64,000 nt of DNA from MED-G105 sp050331095 (GTDB lineage: Bacteria; Pseudomonadota; Alphaproteobacteria; Caulobacterales; Parvularculaceae), in contig JBHJHE010000022.1 in NCBI GenBank assembly GCA_050331095.1, positions 88,857-152,856 on the forward strand, written 5' to 3'. The position numbers were made by a program, and so were the translations under genes. Shown one piece after another: positions 8,976 to 17,696 of the stretch. The notes under the pieces were generated by a model. It searched no databases. It saw only the letters and a program-made list of their open reading frames with translations, and was not told where the DNA came from. Numbering within the stretch: the stretch's first letter is position 1; the number at the start of each line of letters is the position of its first letter.

Positions 8976-10079
8976 TCAGCTGGGTTCGCCGCCGCCTGTC
9001 GTCGGCGCGCGGCTGTCGTTGAGGGGCGCGCGCCAGTTGATCCACTGGTCGCGCGCCTGCCGCGCGCAAGCGCGCGGGACTGGTCGGCCGACGAGAAGGC
9101 GGACGTGGGCGACGGCGCGGCCGGCCGTCCAGGCGAGGTTCGCCAGGGTCGGCCCCAGGGGACCGAAGGATTTGCGGAAGTAACGCGTGCGCGACGCGTA
9201 AAAGTAGGCGGGCGGTCGCTTTTTCTCGCGCATAAGCGATTTCACCGGCGACGACCCGCCGCGCAGGTGCACGACCCGCGCGCTCGGCTCATAGACCACC
9301 GACCATCCGCCGCGCCGCAACTGGCGGCAATAGTCCGCGTCTTCGAAGTACATGAAGTACCCCTCGTCCATGGGGCCGACGGCGTCGACCGCCTCGCGGC
9401 GCAACAGGACGCAGGCGAAGCTCACCCATTCCGCGTCGGTCGGCGCGTCGTCGACCGGGGGGGCGACGGCGGCGAAGGCGAAGAGGCGGTCAAGAAGGCG
9501 AACGCGGGCGCCGGCCAGAAACTCCGTGAGCGGCGTTTTGAACCGAAACCGGCTTTGCTGGGCCCTGCCGTCCGGGTCTTCGAGGCGCGGACCGACGGCG
9601 CCCGCGTCGGGTCGGCGCTCGGCGGCGGCGATCAGCGCGGCGAGGGCGCCCGGCCGGGCGAGCGCGTCGCTGTTGAGAAGCAGGTAGTAAGGCGCATCGA
9701 GGAAGCCGCGGCCGAAATTGTTGCCGCCGGCGAACCCCGAATTGCGCCGCGCCCGGACGAGCGACACCCGCTCGGTCCATGTCGCGCCGCCGGCGCTTTC
9801 GCCGCTCAGGAACGCGGCGATGCGGTCGGCCGAGCCGTCGTCGGACCGATTGTCGACGACGACCGCCCGGGCGTCGAGCGCGCTGAGCTCCGGCGCGATC
9901 GAGGCGAGGCACTGGGCGACGAGATCCGGCGTGCGGTAATTGACGATGATGACGCCGAGGCCCGCCTTCAGCCGCGGCTGTGACGCCGCGCCTGCGTCGT
10001 CGGGGCTGCACGGCGCTGCGGCGCGGGCCGTCGCGGCGCCGCCGTGAGGGGCCACATCGTTTTCGAAGATCTGAGTCAT
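8976..10079 (-). CDS. GT2 family glycosyltransferase (rhamnosyltransferase-like)
   Basis: 367 residues. The GT-A fold starts near residue 40 (LGVIIVNYRTPDLVAQCLASI), with AVVVDNRSDDGSAD, NSGFAGGNNFGRGF, the metal/nucleotide-site segment YYLLLNSDA and the acceptor-side MDEGYFMYFEDADYCRQL. This layout is common in rhamnosyltransferase-like GT2 enzymes of surface polysaccharides. No membrane segment is obvious. The first ~38 residues are Ala-rich and poorly conserved, so a later start is possible. Probable operon: CE15-like lipoprotein, this gene, sulfotransferase. Confidence 0.85.
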   Translation of the reverse strand: MTQIFENDVAPHGGAATARAAAPCSPDDAGAASQPRLKAGLGVIIVNYRTPDLVAQCLASIAPELSALDARAVVVDNRSDDGSADRIAAFLSGESAGGATWTERVSLVRARRNSGFAGGNNFGRGFLDAPYYLLLNSDALARPGALAALIAAAERRPDAGAVGPRLEDPDGRAQQSRFRFKTPLTEFLAGARVRLLDRLFAFAAVAPPVDDAPTDAEWVSFACVLLRREAVDAVGPMDEGYFMYFEDADYCRQLRRGGWSVVYEPSARVVHLRGGSSPVKSLMREKKRPPAYFYASRTRYFRKSFGPLGPTLANLAWTAGRAVAHVRLLVGRPVPRACARQARDQWINWRAPLNDSRAPTTGGGEPS

Positions 10080-10174
10080 GCGGGCCGGCGGGGGTCCTTC
10101 GACAGACGCCGCTCAGGGCGACGCCGCGCCTAGATCGCTTTTTTTCGCTCCGCTTGTCGACCTTTGCGGCGGCG

Positions 10175-11548
10175 CTAGCGGAGCGCCGGGCCGTCATCGT
10201 GGCCGTCGTGATGGCCGTCATGATGATCGCGGCCATGATCGCCGTGGCGTTCGCCGTGGCCGGCGACGGCCGCGCCGGCGGTCGCTTGCGAGGGAAAGTG
10301 CGCCCGAAGGAAGGCCAGAAACGCCGGCCAGTCCTCCTCGACGACGCCGTGCGTGCCCGGACGGATCCAGAACGAGATGTCCGCCGCTGGGTTGAACGGT
10401 TTCAGCCGCTCCTGGTCGAGGCCGCGCGAGCCGTAGAGTTCGTAGATCGGATCGGCGCCCATGGCGGCGCGAAACGCGCCGTTCGGGTCGGACCAGACGT
10501 CGCGGCGGGCGTTGCCGAGGAGCATCGGCCGCGGGGCGATCAGCGCCAGCAGGTGATGCTGGTCGATCGGCAGAGCGGCCTCGCGCCCGGCGAACGCGGC
10601 GTAGGTCTCCGCGAACCAGTGGGGGTAGGCCTCGGTGATTTCGCCGACGCTCTCGCCGCGTTTCTCGCGGTTGAGCGAGGCGCCGCCGGTGCCGGACTGG
10701 TGGGCGATGACGCCGTCGATGCGCTCGTCGAACGCCGCGGCGAGGAGCGCCGCCTTGCCGTAGCGCGAGTGGCCCCACGCCACGGTGGCGTTCGCGTCCA
10801 GCCGCGGATCGTCGTCGAGGGCGTCGACGACGCGCGAGTACCCCCACGCCCAGGCGGCGATCGCGCCCCATCGCGGCGCGTCTTCGTTGGCGTCGGGCGA
10901 TATCGCGCTCAGCGCCGCAAGCCCCGCATCGGCCGCGTCGGGCACGAATTGCGGCGGGTGAAACACGGCGAGCGCGTAGCCCGCCGACAGGATCTCCTCG
11001 ATCGGCGGCGTACAGATGTACCGGCCAAAGACGAAGAACATGATCCCGCCGCGGGGCTTCTCAGGCTCGGGATAAGGTATGGCGGCCTCGCGGCTGCAGA
11101 ACGTCTCCATCATGATCAGCGGCGCCGGGCCCGTCGCGTCCGCGGGCGTCACGAGGCTGACGGAGAACGGCGCGGCGGCGCGCCAGGGGGCGTCCGCGTC
11201 GCCGAAGCGGGCGGAGGCGTTGATCTGGAGCTCCTCCAAGCGGCCCTTGTCGCCGTAGATGCGATCGGCGGTCACGCGGCGCGCCGCGACGTCCGTGCGC
11301 GACGCGTCGGGCAGGGCCCCGTAGACGTAACGCTGAAGCGCCTCTTTGATCGCGGGCGTCGCGTCGCGCCAGTCGGCGATCGTCGCGACGTCGTCCGATT
11401 CCGTTGAGCCGAGCGCGGCGGCGTCGAGAACGGACGGCGCCGCGTCGGGCCCCTTCGGCGACAGGTTCGTCCAGGCGATCGTGAGCTTGACGCAACCGGA
11501 TGCTGCGAGCCCAAGGGCCGCGAGGGCCACCAGACGCCAGATGCCCAT
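10175..11548 (-). CDS. CE15-like (glucuronoyl methylesterase-type) alpha/beta-hydrolase lipoprotein
   Basis: About 457 residues. The N-terminus MGIWRLVALAALGLAASGC is a lipoprotein signal with lipobox Cys19. The alpha/beta-hydrolase nucleophile elbow is GHSRYGKAALLAAA, resembling the GCSRxGK of CE15 glucuronoyl esterases. IAPRPMLLGNARRDVWSDP and the PGTHG histidine follow. CE15 enzymes cleave esters between glucuronic acid and lignin or polysaccharide. The very C-terminus is a His/Asp/Gly-rich tail (HHDGHHDGHDDG), unusual for the family and possibly metal binding. The ATG at 11548 has GGGAG upstream. It precedes the GT2 and sulfotransferase genes. Confidence 0.78.
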   Translation of the reverse strand: MGIWRLVALAALGLAASGCVKLTIAWTNLSPKGPDAAPSVLDAAALGSTESDDVATIADWRDATPAIKEALQRYVYGALPDASRTDVAARRVTADRIYGDKGRLEELQINASARFGDADAPWRAAAPFSVSLVTPADATGPAPLIMMETFCSREAAIPYPEPEKPRGGIMFFVFGRYICTPPIEEILSAGYALAVFHPPQFVPDAADAGLAALSAISPDANEDAPRWGAIAAWAWGYSRVVDALDDDPRLDANATVAWGHSRYGKAALLAAAFDERIDGVIAHQSGTGGASLNREKRGESVGEITEAYPHWFAETYAAFAGREAALPIDQHHLLALIAPRPMLLGNARRDVWSDPNGAFRAAMGADPIYELYGSRGLDQERLKPFNPAADISFWIRPGTHGVVEEDWPAFLAFLRAHFPSQATAGAAVAGHGERHGDHGRDHHDGHHDGHDDGPALR

Positions 11549-11631
11549 TGCCGATGTCTCCCGCACGCCTCGAACTCCCCCAGGCCGATCTTGTCGCGCG
11601 TTGCCCGCCGCCGCGTCGACTCACAAAGCGA

Positions 11632-12342
11632 TCAGCGATCCGGCCCCGGCGCCCGTTGAAAGATCAGGTGCGCCGGCGGCCGCCCCGCCAGGCGCGCTTT
11701 AGCGCCGTAACGCGTCTCCGGCCAGTCGGCCGGCGGAACCCGCCAGTCCGCGGCGGTGCGCGCGGTCCAGACGAGGCGCGGCTCGGCGCGGGCGTGCATC
11801 AAGGTCGTGCGCAGGTAGTCGGCGCGGTCGCTGGAGACCCGCATCTCTCCGCCGACCTTCAAGGTTCGCGCGGCTTCGGCGAAGAGCCAAGGCGAGACCA
11901 TGCGGCGCTTGTGGTGGCGTTTCTTTGGCCAGGGATCCGGGTGCAGCACGTAAAGGCGTGCGAGCGCGGCGTCCGGCGTGCGGGCGAGCGCAGGCCTGGC
12001 GTCGCCGCAGACGACGCGCACGTTGGCGAGCCCGAGATCGTCGACTTGCGCGAGGAGTTTGCCGACGCCGTTCAGGAACGGCTCGGCGCCGATGAAGCCT
12101 GCGCCGGGCCGCGCCTGCGCCTGCCATGCGAGGTGCTCGCCGCCGCCGAAGCCGATCTCGAAGTGAAACTCGTCGCAACCCGGAAACAGCGCTTCGAGGT
12201 CGATTGGCGCGTCGCCGTCGGGAATGGCGAGTTTCGGCAGCAAAGCGTCGATGAGCGCGGCCTGGCGCGGCTTCAACGGTTTCGCCTGCCGCCGGCCGTA
12301 GACCTTGTCGATGTAACCGTCGCGCATGGAGCCGGCCGTCAT
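11632..12342 (-). CDS. trmB: tRNA (guanine-N7-)-methyltransferase
   Basis: 236 residues. TrmB makes m7G46 in the tRNA variable loop using SAM. The SAM motif is FHFEIGFGGGEHLAWQA; further signatures are FIGAEPFLNGVGKLL and LHPDPWPKKRHHKRRMV, the diagnostic catalytic and tRNA-binding block, with SDRADY downstream. The ATG at 12342 overlaps the TGA of the upstream dienelactone-hydrolase-like gene (ATGA); an alternative ATG lies at 12327. Cytoplasmic. Confidence 0.96.
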   Translation of the reverse strand: MTAGSMRDGYIDKVYGRRQAKPLKPRQAALIDALLPKLAIPDGDAPIDLEALFPGCDEFHFEIGFGGGEHLAWQAQARPGAGFIGAEPFLNGVGKLLAQVDDLGLANVRVVCGDARPALARTPDAALARLYVLHPDPWPKKRHHKRRMVSPWLFAEAARTLKVGGEMRVSSDRADYLRTTLMHARAEPRLVWTARTAADWRVPPADWPETRYGAKARLAGRPPAHLIFQRAPGPDR

Positions 12343-13304
12343 ACTGCGAGCTCGCGCTTGAGGAACGCGATCGTCCGCGACCACGCGAGACGCGCGGCCG
12401 CGCGATTGTGTCGGGCGCGGTCTTCGTCGTCGTCGAAGCCGCGCCGCGCGCCCTCGTAGACGTGGAGCTCGTAACGCGCGCCGGCGGCGTCGAGGTTGGC
12501 GCGATAGGCCGCGACGCCGGCGTTCGCGCGTCTGTCGCGGCCGGCGTAGTGTAGAAGGAGCGGTGCGCCGGCCGCCGCGCCCCCGGGCGGGGGCGCAGCG
12601 TAGTAGGCGACGCCGGCGTCGCGCCCCAGGGCGTCGAGTCCCGGGGCGTCGGCGACAAGGCGGCCGACGACGCCGCCGCCCCAACCGAAACCGACCGCGC
12701 CGACCCTGCCGTTATGGGTGCGGCGGCGCGCGAGGCTCGCGACGATCTCCGCATAGCGCGCGACCGTTTTCGCCGGGTCGAGCTTGCCGACGGTCTCTCG
12801 CGCGTCTTCCGCATCGTCCGGCGTGCCGCCGTAGGACGACAGAACGTCGATGGCGTACGCCGTGAAGCCCTCGAGCGCGAGGCGGCGGGCGACGTCTTCG
12901 GCGTGCGGATCGAGGCCTTGCTCGTCGTGGACGACGATGACGGCGGGCGATGGAGCGTCAGTGGGCGCGGCGAGCCGCGCGCGGTAGGAGGTCATGAACG
13001 GCAGAACGCGCGTCGGGACGACGCCGAAGTTCGGCGCGCGGCGCGAGCCGATGCGCTCCGGCTCGATGAAGTCGATCGTGTCGACGTCGAAGCGGGCGGT
13101 GTCGATCGCAAGCCGCCGGTCGTCTTCGCGGGTGACGGCGGCGCGGGCGCGATCGTTCTCCAGAACCGGCAAAAGCGCCGTTGCGGCGGCGAGGCGCGCG
13201 AGGACGTCGCGGCGCGACGCAGGCCCTCGACGGCGCCCAGGGAAAAAATCGCGCGCGGCTTGATCCGCGGCGACGCCGCTCGGATGATCGTCGCGCTCCG
13301 TCAT
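12339..13304 (-). CDS. Dienelactone-hydrolase-like alpha/beta protein lacking catalytic Cys and His
   Basis: 321 residues with a possible Tat-type export signal (SRRDVLARLAAATALLPV, residues 30-47). The body follows the DLH fold: VIVVHDEQGL (conserved Glu128), GFTAYAIDVLSSYGG, the nucleophile elbow VGFGWGGG and the Asp loop YAGRDRRA. Where the family normally has GFCWGG the Cys is Gly207, and in GARRGF the usual GAxHGF His is Arg288. Hydrolase activity is therefore doubtful; a binding or pseudoenzyme role is possible. The ATG at 13304 has GGAG upstream; longer starts exist (ATG 13340, TTG 13394). Coupled to trmB by ATGA. Confidence 0.8.
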   Translation of the reverse strand: MTERDDHPSGVAADQAARDFFPGRRRGPASRRDVLARLAAATALLPVLENDRARAAVTREDDRRLAIDTARFDVDTIDFIEPERIGSRRAPNFGVVPTRVLPFMTSYRARLAAPTDAPSPAVIVVHDEQGLDPHAEDVARRLALEGFTAYAIDVLSSYGGTPDDAEDARETVGKLDPAKTVARYAEIVASLARRRTHNGRVGAVGFGWGGGVVGRLVADAPGLDALGRDAGVAYYAAPPPGGAAAGAPLLLHYAGRDRRANAGVAAYRANLDAAGARYELHVYEGARRGFDDDEDRARHNRAAARLAWSRTIAFLKRELAV

Positions 13305-13393
13305 CGGTTCTCCGTCGTCCTCGTCCGGCGAGCGCCGCATCAGACCGAGACGCGCCGGCGCGGACAAGCGCCGATTTTTGGGGACCTCTTGCA

Positions 13394-14137
13394 ATGGCCG
13401 TCAATCGGCTCGTCTATGTCTCGATCGCCGCCGTCGCCGCGATCCTCGCCGCCGTATCGCAGCGGGGCGGGCCGGAATCCACCGAGCACGTCCTGGCGCT
13501 CAATTGGCAGCCGGCGTTTTGCGAAACCCGGCCGAGAACGAGCGAATGCCGCCGGCTCAATGACGGCGAAACGCCGAACGCGACGCGAAGACTGTCGCTG
13601 CACGGGCTGTGGCCGCAGCCGCGCGAGCGGGCCTATTGCGGCGTCGACGACGGCGTCCGCCGGCGCGACGTCGCCGGCGAGTGGTCGCGCCTGCCAGAGC
13701 CGGGCCTCGACGCGGAAACGAGCATCGCGCTTTCCGAGGCTATGCCGGGGGTCGCGAGCGGGCTCGCCCGCCACGAATGGATCAAGCACGGAACCTGTCA
13801 CGGGACCGACGCCGACGCCTATTTCGACGACGCCCTCATCGTGACCGCCGCCGTCAACGGTTCGCCCGTCGGCCGCCTGTTCGCCGACAATATCGGGCGA
13901 CGCGTCTCGGCGAGCGACGTGCGCGCGGCCTTTGACGCCGGCTTCGGCGACGGCGCGGGGGCGCGCGTCCGCATTGAATGCGTCGATGACGACGGCAGGA
14001 AGCTGATCAAGGAGCTGCGCATCAATCTTAGCGGGCGGATCGAGCCCGAGGCGTCCGTCGCCGAGCTTATCCGCGCCGCGCCGCCGGCCGCCGCCGGGTG
14101 CGCAGGCGGCGTCGTCGACCCGGCGGGGCTTCAGTAG
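13394..14137 (+). CDS. RNase T2 family ribonuclease
   Basis: 247 residues. Both catalytic boxes are visible: CAS-I as LSLHGLWPQP (around residue 72-81) and CAS-II as HEWIKHGTC (around 131-139), giving the three catalytic histidines and the Glu. RNase T2 enzymes cleave single-stranded RNA through 2',3'-cyclic phosphates and act in the periplasm or outside the cell. An N-terminal hydrophobic signal or anchor (VYVSIAAVAAILAAVS) fits export. It is divergent from the DLH-like gene with a short shared upstream region, and converges on pckA 13 nt away. Confidence 0.9.
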   Translation: MAVNRLVYVSIAAVAAILAAVSQRGGPESTEHVLALNWQPAFCETRPRTSECRRLNDGETPNATRRLSLHGLWPQPRERAYCGVDDGVRRRDVAGEWSRLPEPGLDAETSIALSEAMPGVASGLARHEWIKHGTCHGTDADAYFDDALIVTAAVNGSPVGRLFADNIGRRVSASDVRAAFDAGFGDGAGARVRIECVDDDGRKLIKELRINLSGRIEPEASVAELIRAAPPAAAGCAGGVVDPAGLQ

Positions 14138-14150
14138 CGCTCGGCGGGCG

Positions 14151-15779
14151 TCAGATACGCGGCGCGGCGGCGCGCACCTCATCCGAGACGTGCGCCGCAA
14201 ACGGCGCGAAATTCTCGATGAACATCCGCGCGAGCGTCTCGGCTTGCGCATCGTAGGCGGCCGGGTCGTCCCACGTCGCGCGCGGGTCGAGGATGGCCGC
14301 GTCGACGTCCGCGCCTTCCGGCGGCGCCGTCGGCTGCTCGAAGCCGAAGACCGGGTTCGTCGCCATCGGCGCGCCGGCGAGCGATCCGTCGAGGGCCGCG
14401 GAGAGGAGCGCGCGCGTCGCCTTGATCGGCATGCGCCGTCCGACGCCGTAACGGCCCCCGGTCCAGCCCGTATTGACGAGCCAGCACTGCGCGCCGTGGC
14501 GTTCGACGAGGTCGCCCAGAAGCGCGCCGTATTTGGACGGGTGGCGGGGCATGAACGGCGCGCCGAAGCAAGCGGAGAACGTCGCCTGCGGCTCCTTCAC
14601 GCCTTTCTCCGTACCCGCAACTTTCGCCGTGTAGCCGGACAGGAACTGATACATCGCCTGGGCGGCCGTCAGCTTGGCGATCGGCGGCATGACCCCGAAC
14701 GCGTCGCACGTCAGCATAATGATCGATGTCGGATGCACCGCGCGGCCGTTGGTCGAGGCGTTCGGGATGTAATGGATCGGGTAAGCGCCGCGGGAGTTCT
14801 CCGCAAGGCTGGCGTCGTCAAGGTCGAGCGCCCGCGTCGCGGGGTTCATGACCACGTTCTCCAGCACCGTGCCGAAGCGCTTCGTCGTTGCGTGGATCTC
14901 CGGCTCGGCCTCCGCCGACAACCGGATCATCTTCGCGTAGCAGCCGCCTTCGAAGTTGAAGAGGCCGTTCTCCGACCAGCCGTGCTCGTCGTCGCCGATG
15001 AGCATGCGGGCCGGGTCGGCGGAGAGCGTCGTCTTGCCCGTGCCGGAGAGGCCGAAGAAGATCGCCGCGGCGTCGCCCTTCGGATCAGCGTTTACGGAGC
15101 AGTGCATCGGCATGACGCCTTTTGGCGGCAGAAGGAAGTTCAGGATCGTGAAGACGGACTTCTTCATCTCGCCGGCGTAGGACGTGCCGGCGATGAGCAC
15201 GGTCCGCTCGACGAAGTCTACGGCGATCGCCGTCTTTGAGCGGCAGCCGTGACGTTCGGGGTCCGCCTCGAAGTTCGGCAGATCGACGATCGTGAAGTCC
15301 GGCGCCCGGCCGGTCTCCATCGCCCGCTCGCTCATCGGCGGGCGGACGAGCAGGTGTTGAATGAAGAGCGCGTGCCAAGCGTATTCGGTGAAAACCTGTA
15401 CGCTGATCGAGTGGTCCTTGTCGGCGCCGCCCTGCAGATCCTGCGCGAAGAGGGGCGCGCCGGCGACGCTTCTTTCCGCGGCGTAGTCGAGCATGTCGGC
15501 GCGCAGCCGCGCGAAGCTCTCCGGGCTCATCGCCCGGGCGTTGTCCCACCAGATGTCGGCGTCGATCTCCGGCCGGCTGACGATGAACTTGTCGTTGGCG
15601 CTGCGGCCGGTGTGTTCGCCGGTCTTCACGACGAGGGGACCGTCCCTTGCGACGGCGCCCTCGCCGAGGCGGCCCGCGTGCTCGTAAAGCGCCGCGGCGG
15701 TCAGGTTGCGCCGATCGTGGGCGCTCGCCTCCAGAAAGGGCGTCGGCGCGGCGTTCGCCGCTTCGCTCGCTGCGCTCAT
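14151..15779 (-). CDS. pckA: Phosphoenolpyruvate carboxykinase (ATP)
   Basis: About 542 residues, the family norm. It converts oxaloacetate and ATP to PEP and CO2 at the start of gluconeogenesis. Motifs: TGRSANDKF, YAGEMKKSVFT, kinase-1a P-loop GLSGTGKTTLSAD, kinase-2 LIGDDEHGWSENGLFNFEGG and the C-terminal TGWTGGRYGVG. The ATG at 15779 is preferred because the encoded N-terminus matches the family; the frame stays open about 200 nt further upstream without conserved sequence. With aceA at 57.8 kb it supports growth on acetate or C4 acids. Confidence 0.97.
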   Translation of the reverse strand: MSAASEAANAAPTPFLEASAHDRRNLTAAALYEHAGRLGEGAVARDGPLVVKTGEHTGRSANDKFIVSRPEIDADIWWDNARAMSPESFARLRADMLDYAAERSVAGAPLFAQDLQGGADKDHSISVQVFTEYAWHALFIQHLLVRPPMSERAMETGRAPDFTIVDLPNFEADPERHGCRSKTAIAVDFVERTVLIAGTSYAGEMKKSVFTILNFLLPPKGVMPMHCSVNADPKGDAAAIFFGLSGTGKTTLSADPARMLIGDDEHGWSENGLFNFEGGCYAKMIRLSAEAEPEIHATTKRFGTVLENVVMNPATRALDLDDASLAENSRGAYPIHYIPNASTNGRAVHPTSIIMLTCDAFGVMPPIAKLTAAQAMYQFLSGYTAKVAGTEKGVKEPQATFSACFGAPFMPRHPSKYGALLGDLVERHGAQCWLVNTGWTGGRYGVGRRMPIKATRALLSAALDGSLAGAPMATNPVFGFEQPTAPPEGADVDAAILDPRATWDDPAAYDAQAETLARMFIENFAPFAAHVSDEVRAAAPRI

Positions 15780-16000
15780 GCTCGTATCGCGACCCCCTTG
15801 GCGTGAATGCGCGCCGGCTCTCCCCAGCCTTTGGCGCGAAAAGGCGACGCAAGAGCCGCGCCGCCCCTCTCTCCCACCAAAGACTAAGGCTTCGTCGCCG
15901 CCCGCGCGCGCATTTTTTACAGCCGCGTTCGGAAAATATTGACCGGATGCGCGCGACAACGGGTTCGTAACCAACTGACGAGCCACGCGTAGGGTCCCCG

Positions 16001-16252
16001 ATGGAGACGACGTTCGATTTTCTCGCCGTGTCGCTGTTCATCGCGACCGCGGGCCTGTTTTTTCATCGTTTGCGCAGCGAAGATCCGCCGCTCGCGCCCT
16101 ATATGCTCGTCAGCCTTGTGTGCGCCGTCTCCAATTGGCTCGGCAACAATGGCGGCGAACTCGGCGCGATCTGCCTTCTGACGGCCGGTGCGTTCTTCCT
16201 CATGCAAATGGCCAGCGCGCCGTTCGACGAAGACGCCGAGGGCAAACGCTGA
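16001..16252 (+). CDS. Small three-helix membrane protein, possibly an exosortase (XrtV-type) accessory protein
   Basis: 83 residues, three hydrophobic helices (about 6-22, 31-47 and 53-70) and an acidic tail. The EDPPLAPYMLVSLVCAVSNW segment recalls short proteins annotated as accessory to exosortase sorting systems in alphaproteobacteria; this is a memory-based resemblance, not a search result. Its position at the upstream edge of the exosortase cluster fits that role. No catalytic motif is visible. ATG 16001 is the first start after a gap of about 220 nt from pckA. Confidence 0.55.
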   Translation: METTFDFLAVSLFIATAGLFFHRLRSEDPPLAPYMLVSLVCAVSNWLGNNGGELGAICLLTAGAFFLMQMASAPFDEDAEGKR

Positions 16253-16367
16253 GGCCGGCCGCGCGGCGCGCGTCGCGACCCTTTCCGCGCATTTTAGTTA
16301 GTTTATTGAGCGAGCGCACACGTTTCGCGTTTACCGCGATCCTCGACGATTGGTCAGAGGACGGCGC

Positions 16368-17696
16368 GTGGCGACGTTGAACGAAATCGACGAGGCGAGG
16401 CTCGCCGCGCCGTCCGGCGCCGTCGCGGACCCCGAACCCGCGCGGCCGGCGCCGGGCGTTCCCCGGCGCGCCGACGGCGAGCGGCCCCACGCCGCGATCA
16501 TCGTCGAAAACATGACCGTGCCGGCGGACCGGCGCGTGTGGCAACAGGCGCTCGCCCTGCGCGACGACGGCTGGCGGGTCAGCGTCGTCACGCCGAAGGC
16601 GGGCGAGTTTCGCGCGCCCTACGAAGTGCGCGAGGGCGTCACGATCCTGCGCCATCCCTTGCCGATCGAGGCGCGGGGCCTTGCGGCGTATGCGGCGGAG
16701 TACGCGACCGCGCTCGCCTGCGAGACGGCGGCGCTCTTCAAGCTCGGCCTTAAGGACGTCGACGTCGTCCAGATCTGCAACCCGCCCGACTTTCTGTTCC
16801 TGCCGGCCCTTGTCGCCAAGGCGTTCGGCGGCGCCAGGATCGTTTTCGACCATCACGATCTGACGCCGGAGCTGCTCGCCGACAAGATCGCCGGGCGCGG
16901 CGGCCCGGGCGCGTCGCTCGCCCGACGCGTCCTGCCGCCGATCGCGAACTGGGCGGAGCGCCGGACGTTCCGCGCCGCCGACCAGGTGATCTCGACGAAC
17001 GGCGCTTTTCGCCAGATCGCGATCGACAAGGGCGGTAAAGCGCCGAACGACGTAACCGTCGTCTATTCCGGCCCCGATCTCGACAAGGTCGGCGACGTCG
17101 CGCCGGACCCGGACCTTCGTAAAGGCGCGAAGACCGTGTTTCTCTGGGTCGGCGTCATGGGCTCGCAGGACGGGCTCGACCTCATGCTCGAAGCCGTCGA
17201 CGCCCTGCGCGATCTGCCGGGCGGGGACGATATCCGCGTACTCGTCGCGGGCGATGGGCCGGAGCGCGCGGCGACCGAAAAGCTGGCGGCCGAGCTCGAT
17301 CTTCTGGACGTCGTCGACTTTCTCGGCTTCGTCACCGGCGAGCGGCTGCAGCGCGCTTTCGCGAGCGCCGACATCGGGATCGGGTCGGATCCGAAAAATC
17401 CGTTCAATGACCGCCTGGCGATGAACAAGGTCATGGAGTACATGGCCTGGCGCTTGCCGATCGCCATGTTCGACCTCGCCGAATGCCGCAAGATCGCCGG
17501 CGACGCCGCGCTCTACGCCGCGAACAACGACCCCCTCGCCCTCGCCGCCAACCTGTCGAACCTCGCCGCCTCGCCCGCTGCGCGCGCCGCAAAGGGAGCG
17601 CTCGGCCGCCAGCGGCTTGAAGCGGAGTTTTGCTGGGCCCGCCAAAAGGACGCGTACCTCAATGTGTGCCGACGGCTCCTCCCCGACGTCGATTGA
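16368..17696 (+). CDS. GT4 family glycosyltransferase (WbuB/WcaI-like)
   Basis: About 442 residues, GT-B fold. The N-domain begins AAIIVENMTVPADRRVWQQALALRDDGW; the linker carries FDHHDLTPEL. The C-domain has VFLWVGVMGSQDGLDLMLEA, LVAGDGPER and the donor-site region ASADIGIGSDPKNPFNDRLAMNKVMEYMA, with the Glu of the EX7E-type motif. It probably adds a sugar to lipid-linked polysaccharide precursors on the cytoplasmic face. Start chosen as GTG 16368 with AGAGG 7 nt upstream; TTG at 16350 is an alternative. The following GT2 gene starts inside its 3' end. Confidence 0.85.
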   Translation: MATLNEIDEARLAAPSGAVADPEPARPAPGVPRRADGERPHAAIIVENMTVPADRRVWQQALALRDDGWRVSVVTPKAGEFRAPYEVREGVTILRHPLPIEARGLAAYAAEYATALACETAALFKLGLKDVDVVQICNPPDFLFLPALVAKAFGGARIVFDHHDLTPELLADKIAGRGGPGASLARRVLPPIANWAERRTFRAADQVISTNGAFRQIAIDKGGKAPNDVTVVYSGPDLDKVGDVAPDPDLRKGAKTVFLWVGVMGSQDGLDLMLEAVDALRDLPGGDDIRVLVAGDGPERAATEKLAAELDLLDVVDFLGFVTGERLQRAFASADIGIGSDPKNPFNDRLAMNKVMEYMAWRLPIAMFDLAECRKIAGDAALYAANNDPLALAANLSNLAASPAARAAKGALGRQRLEAEFCWARQKDAYLNVCRRLLPDVD

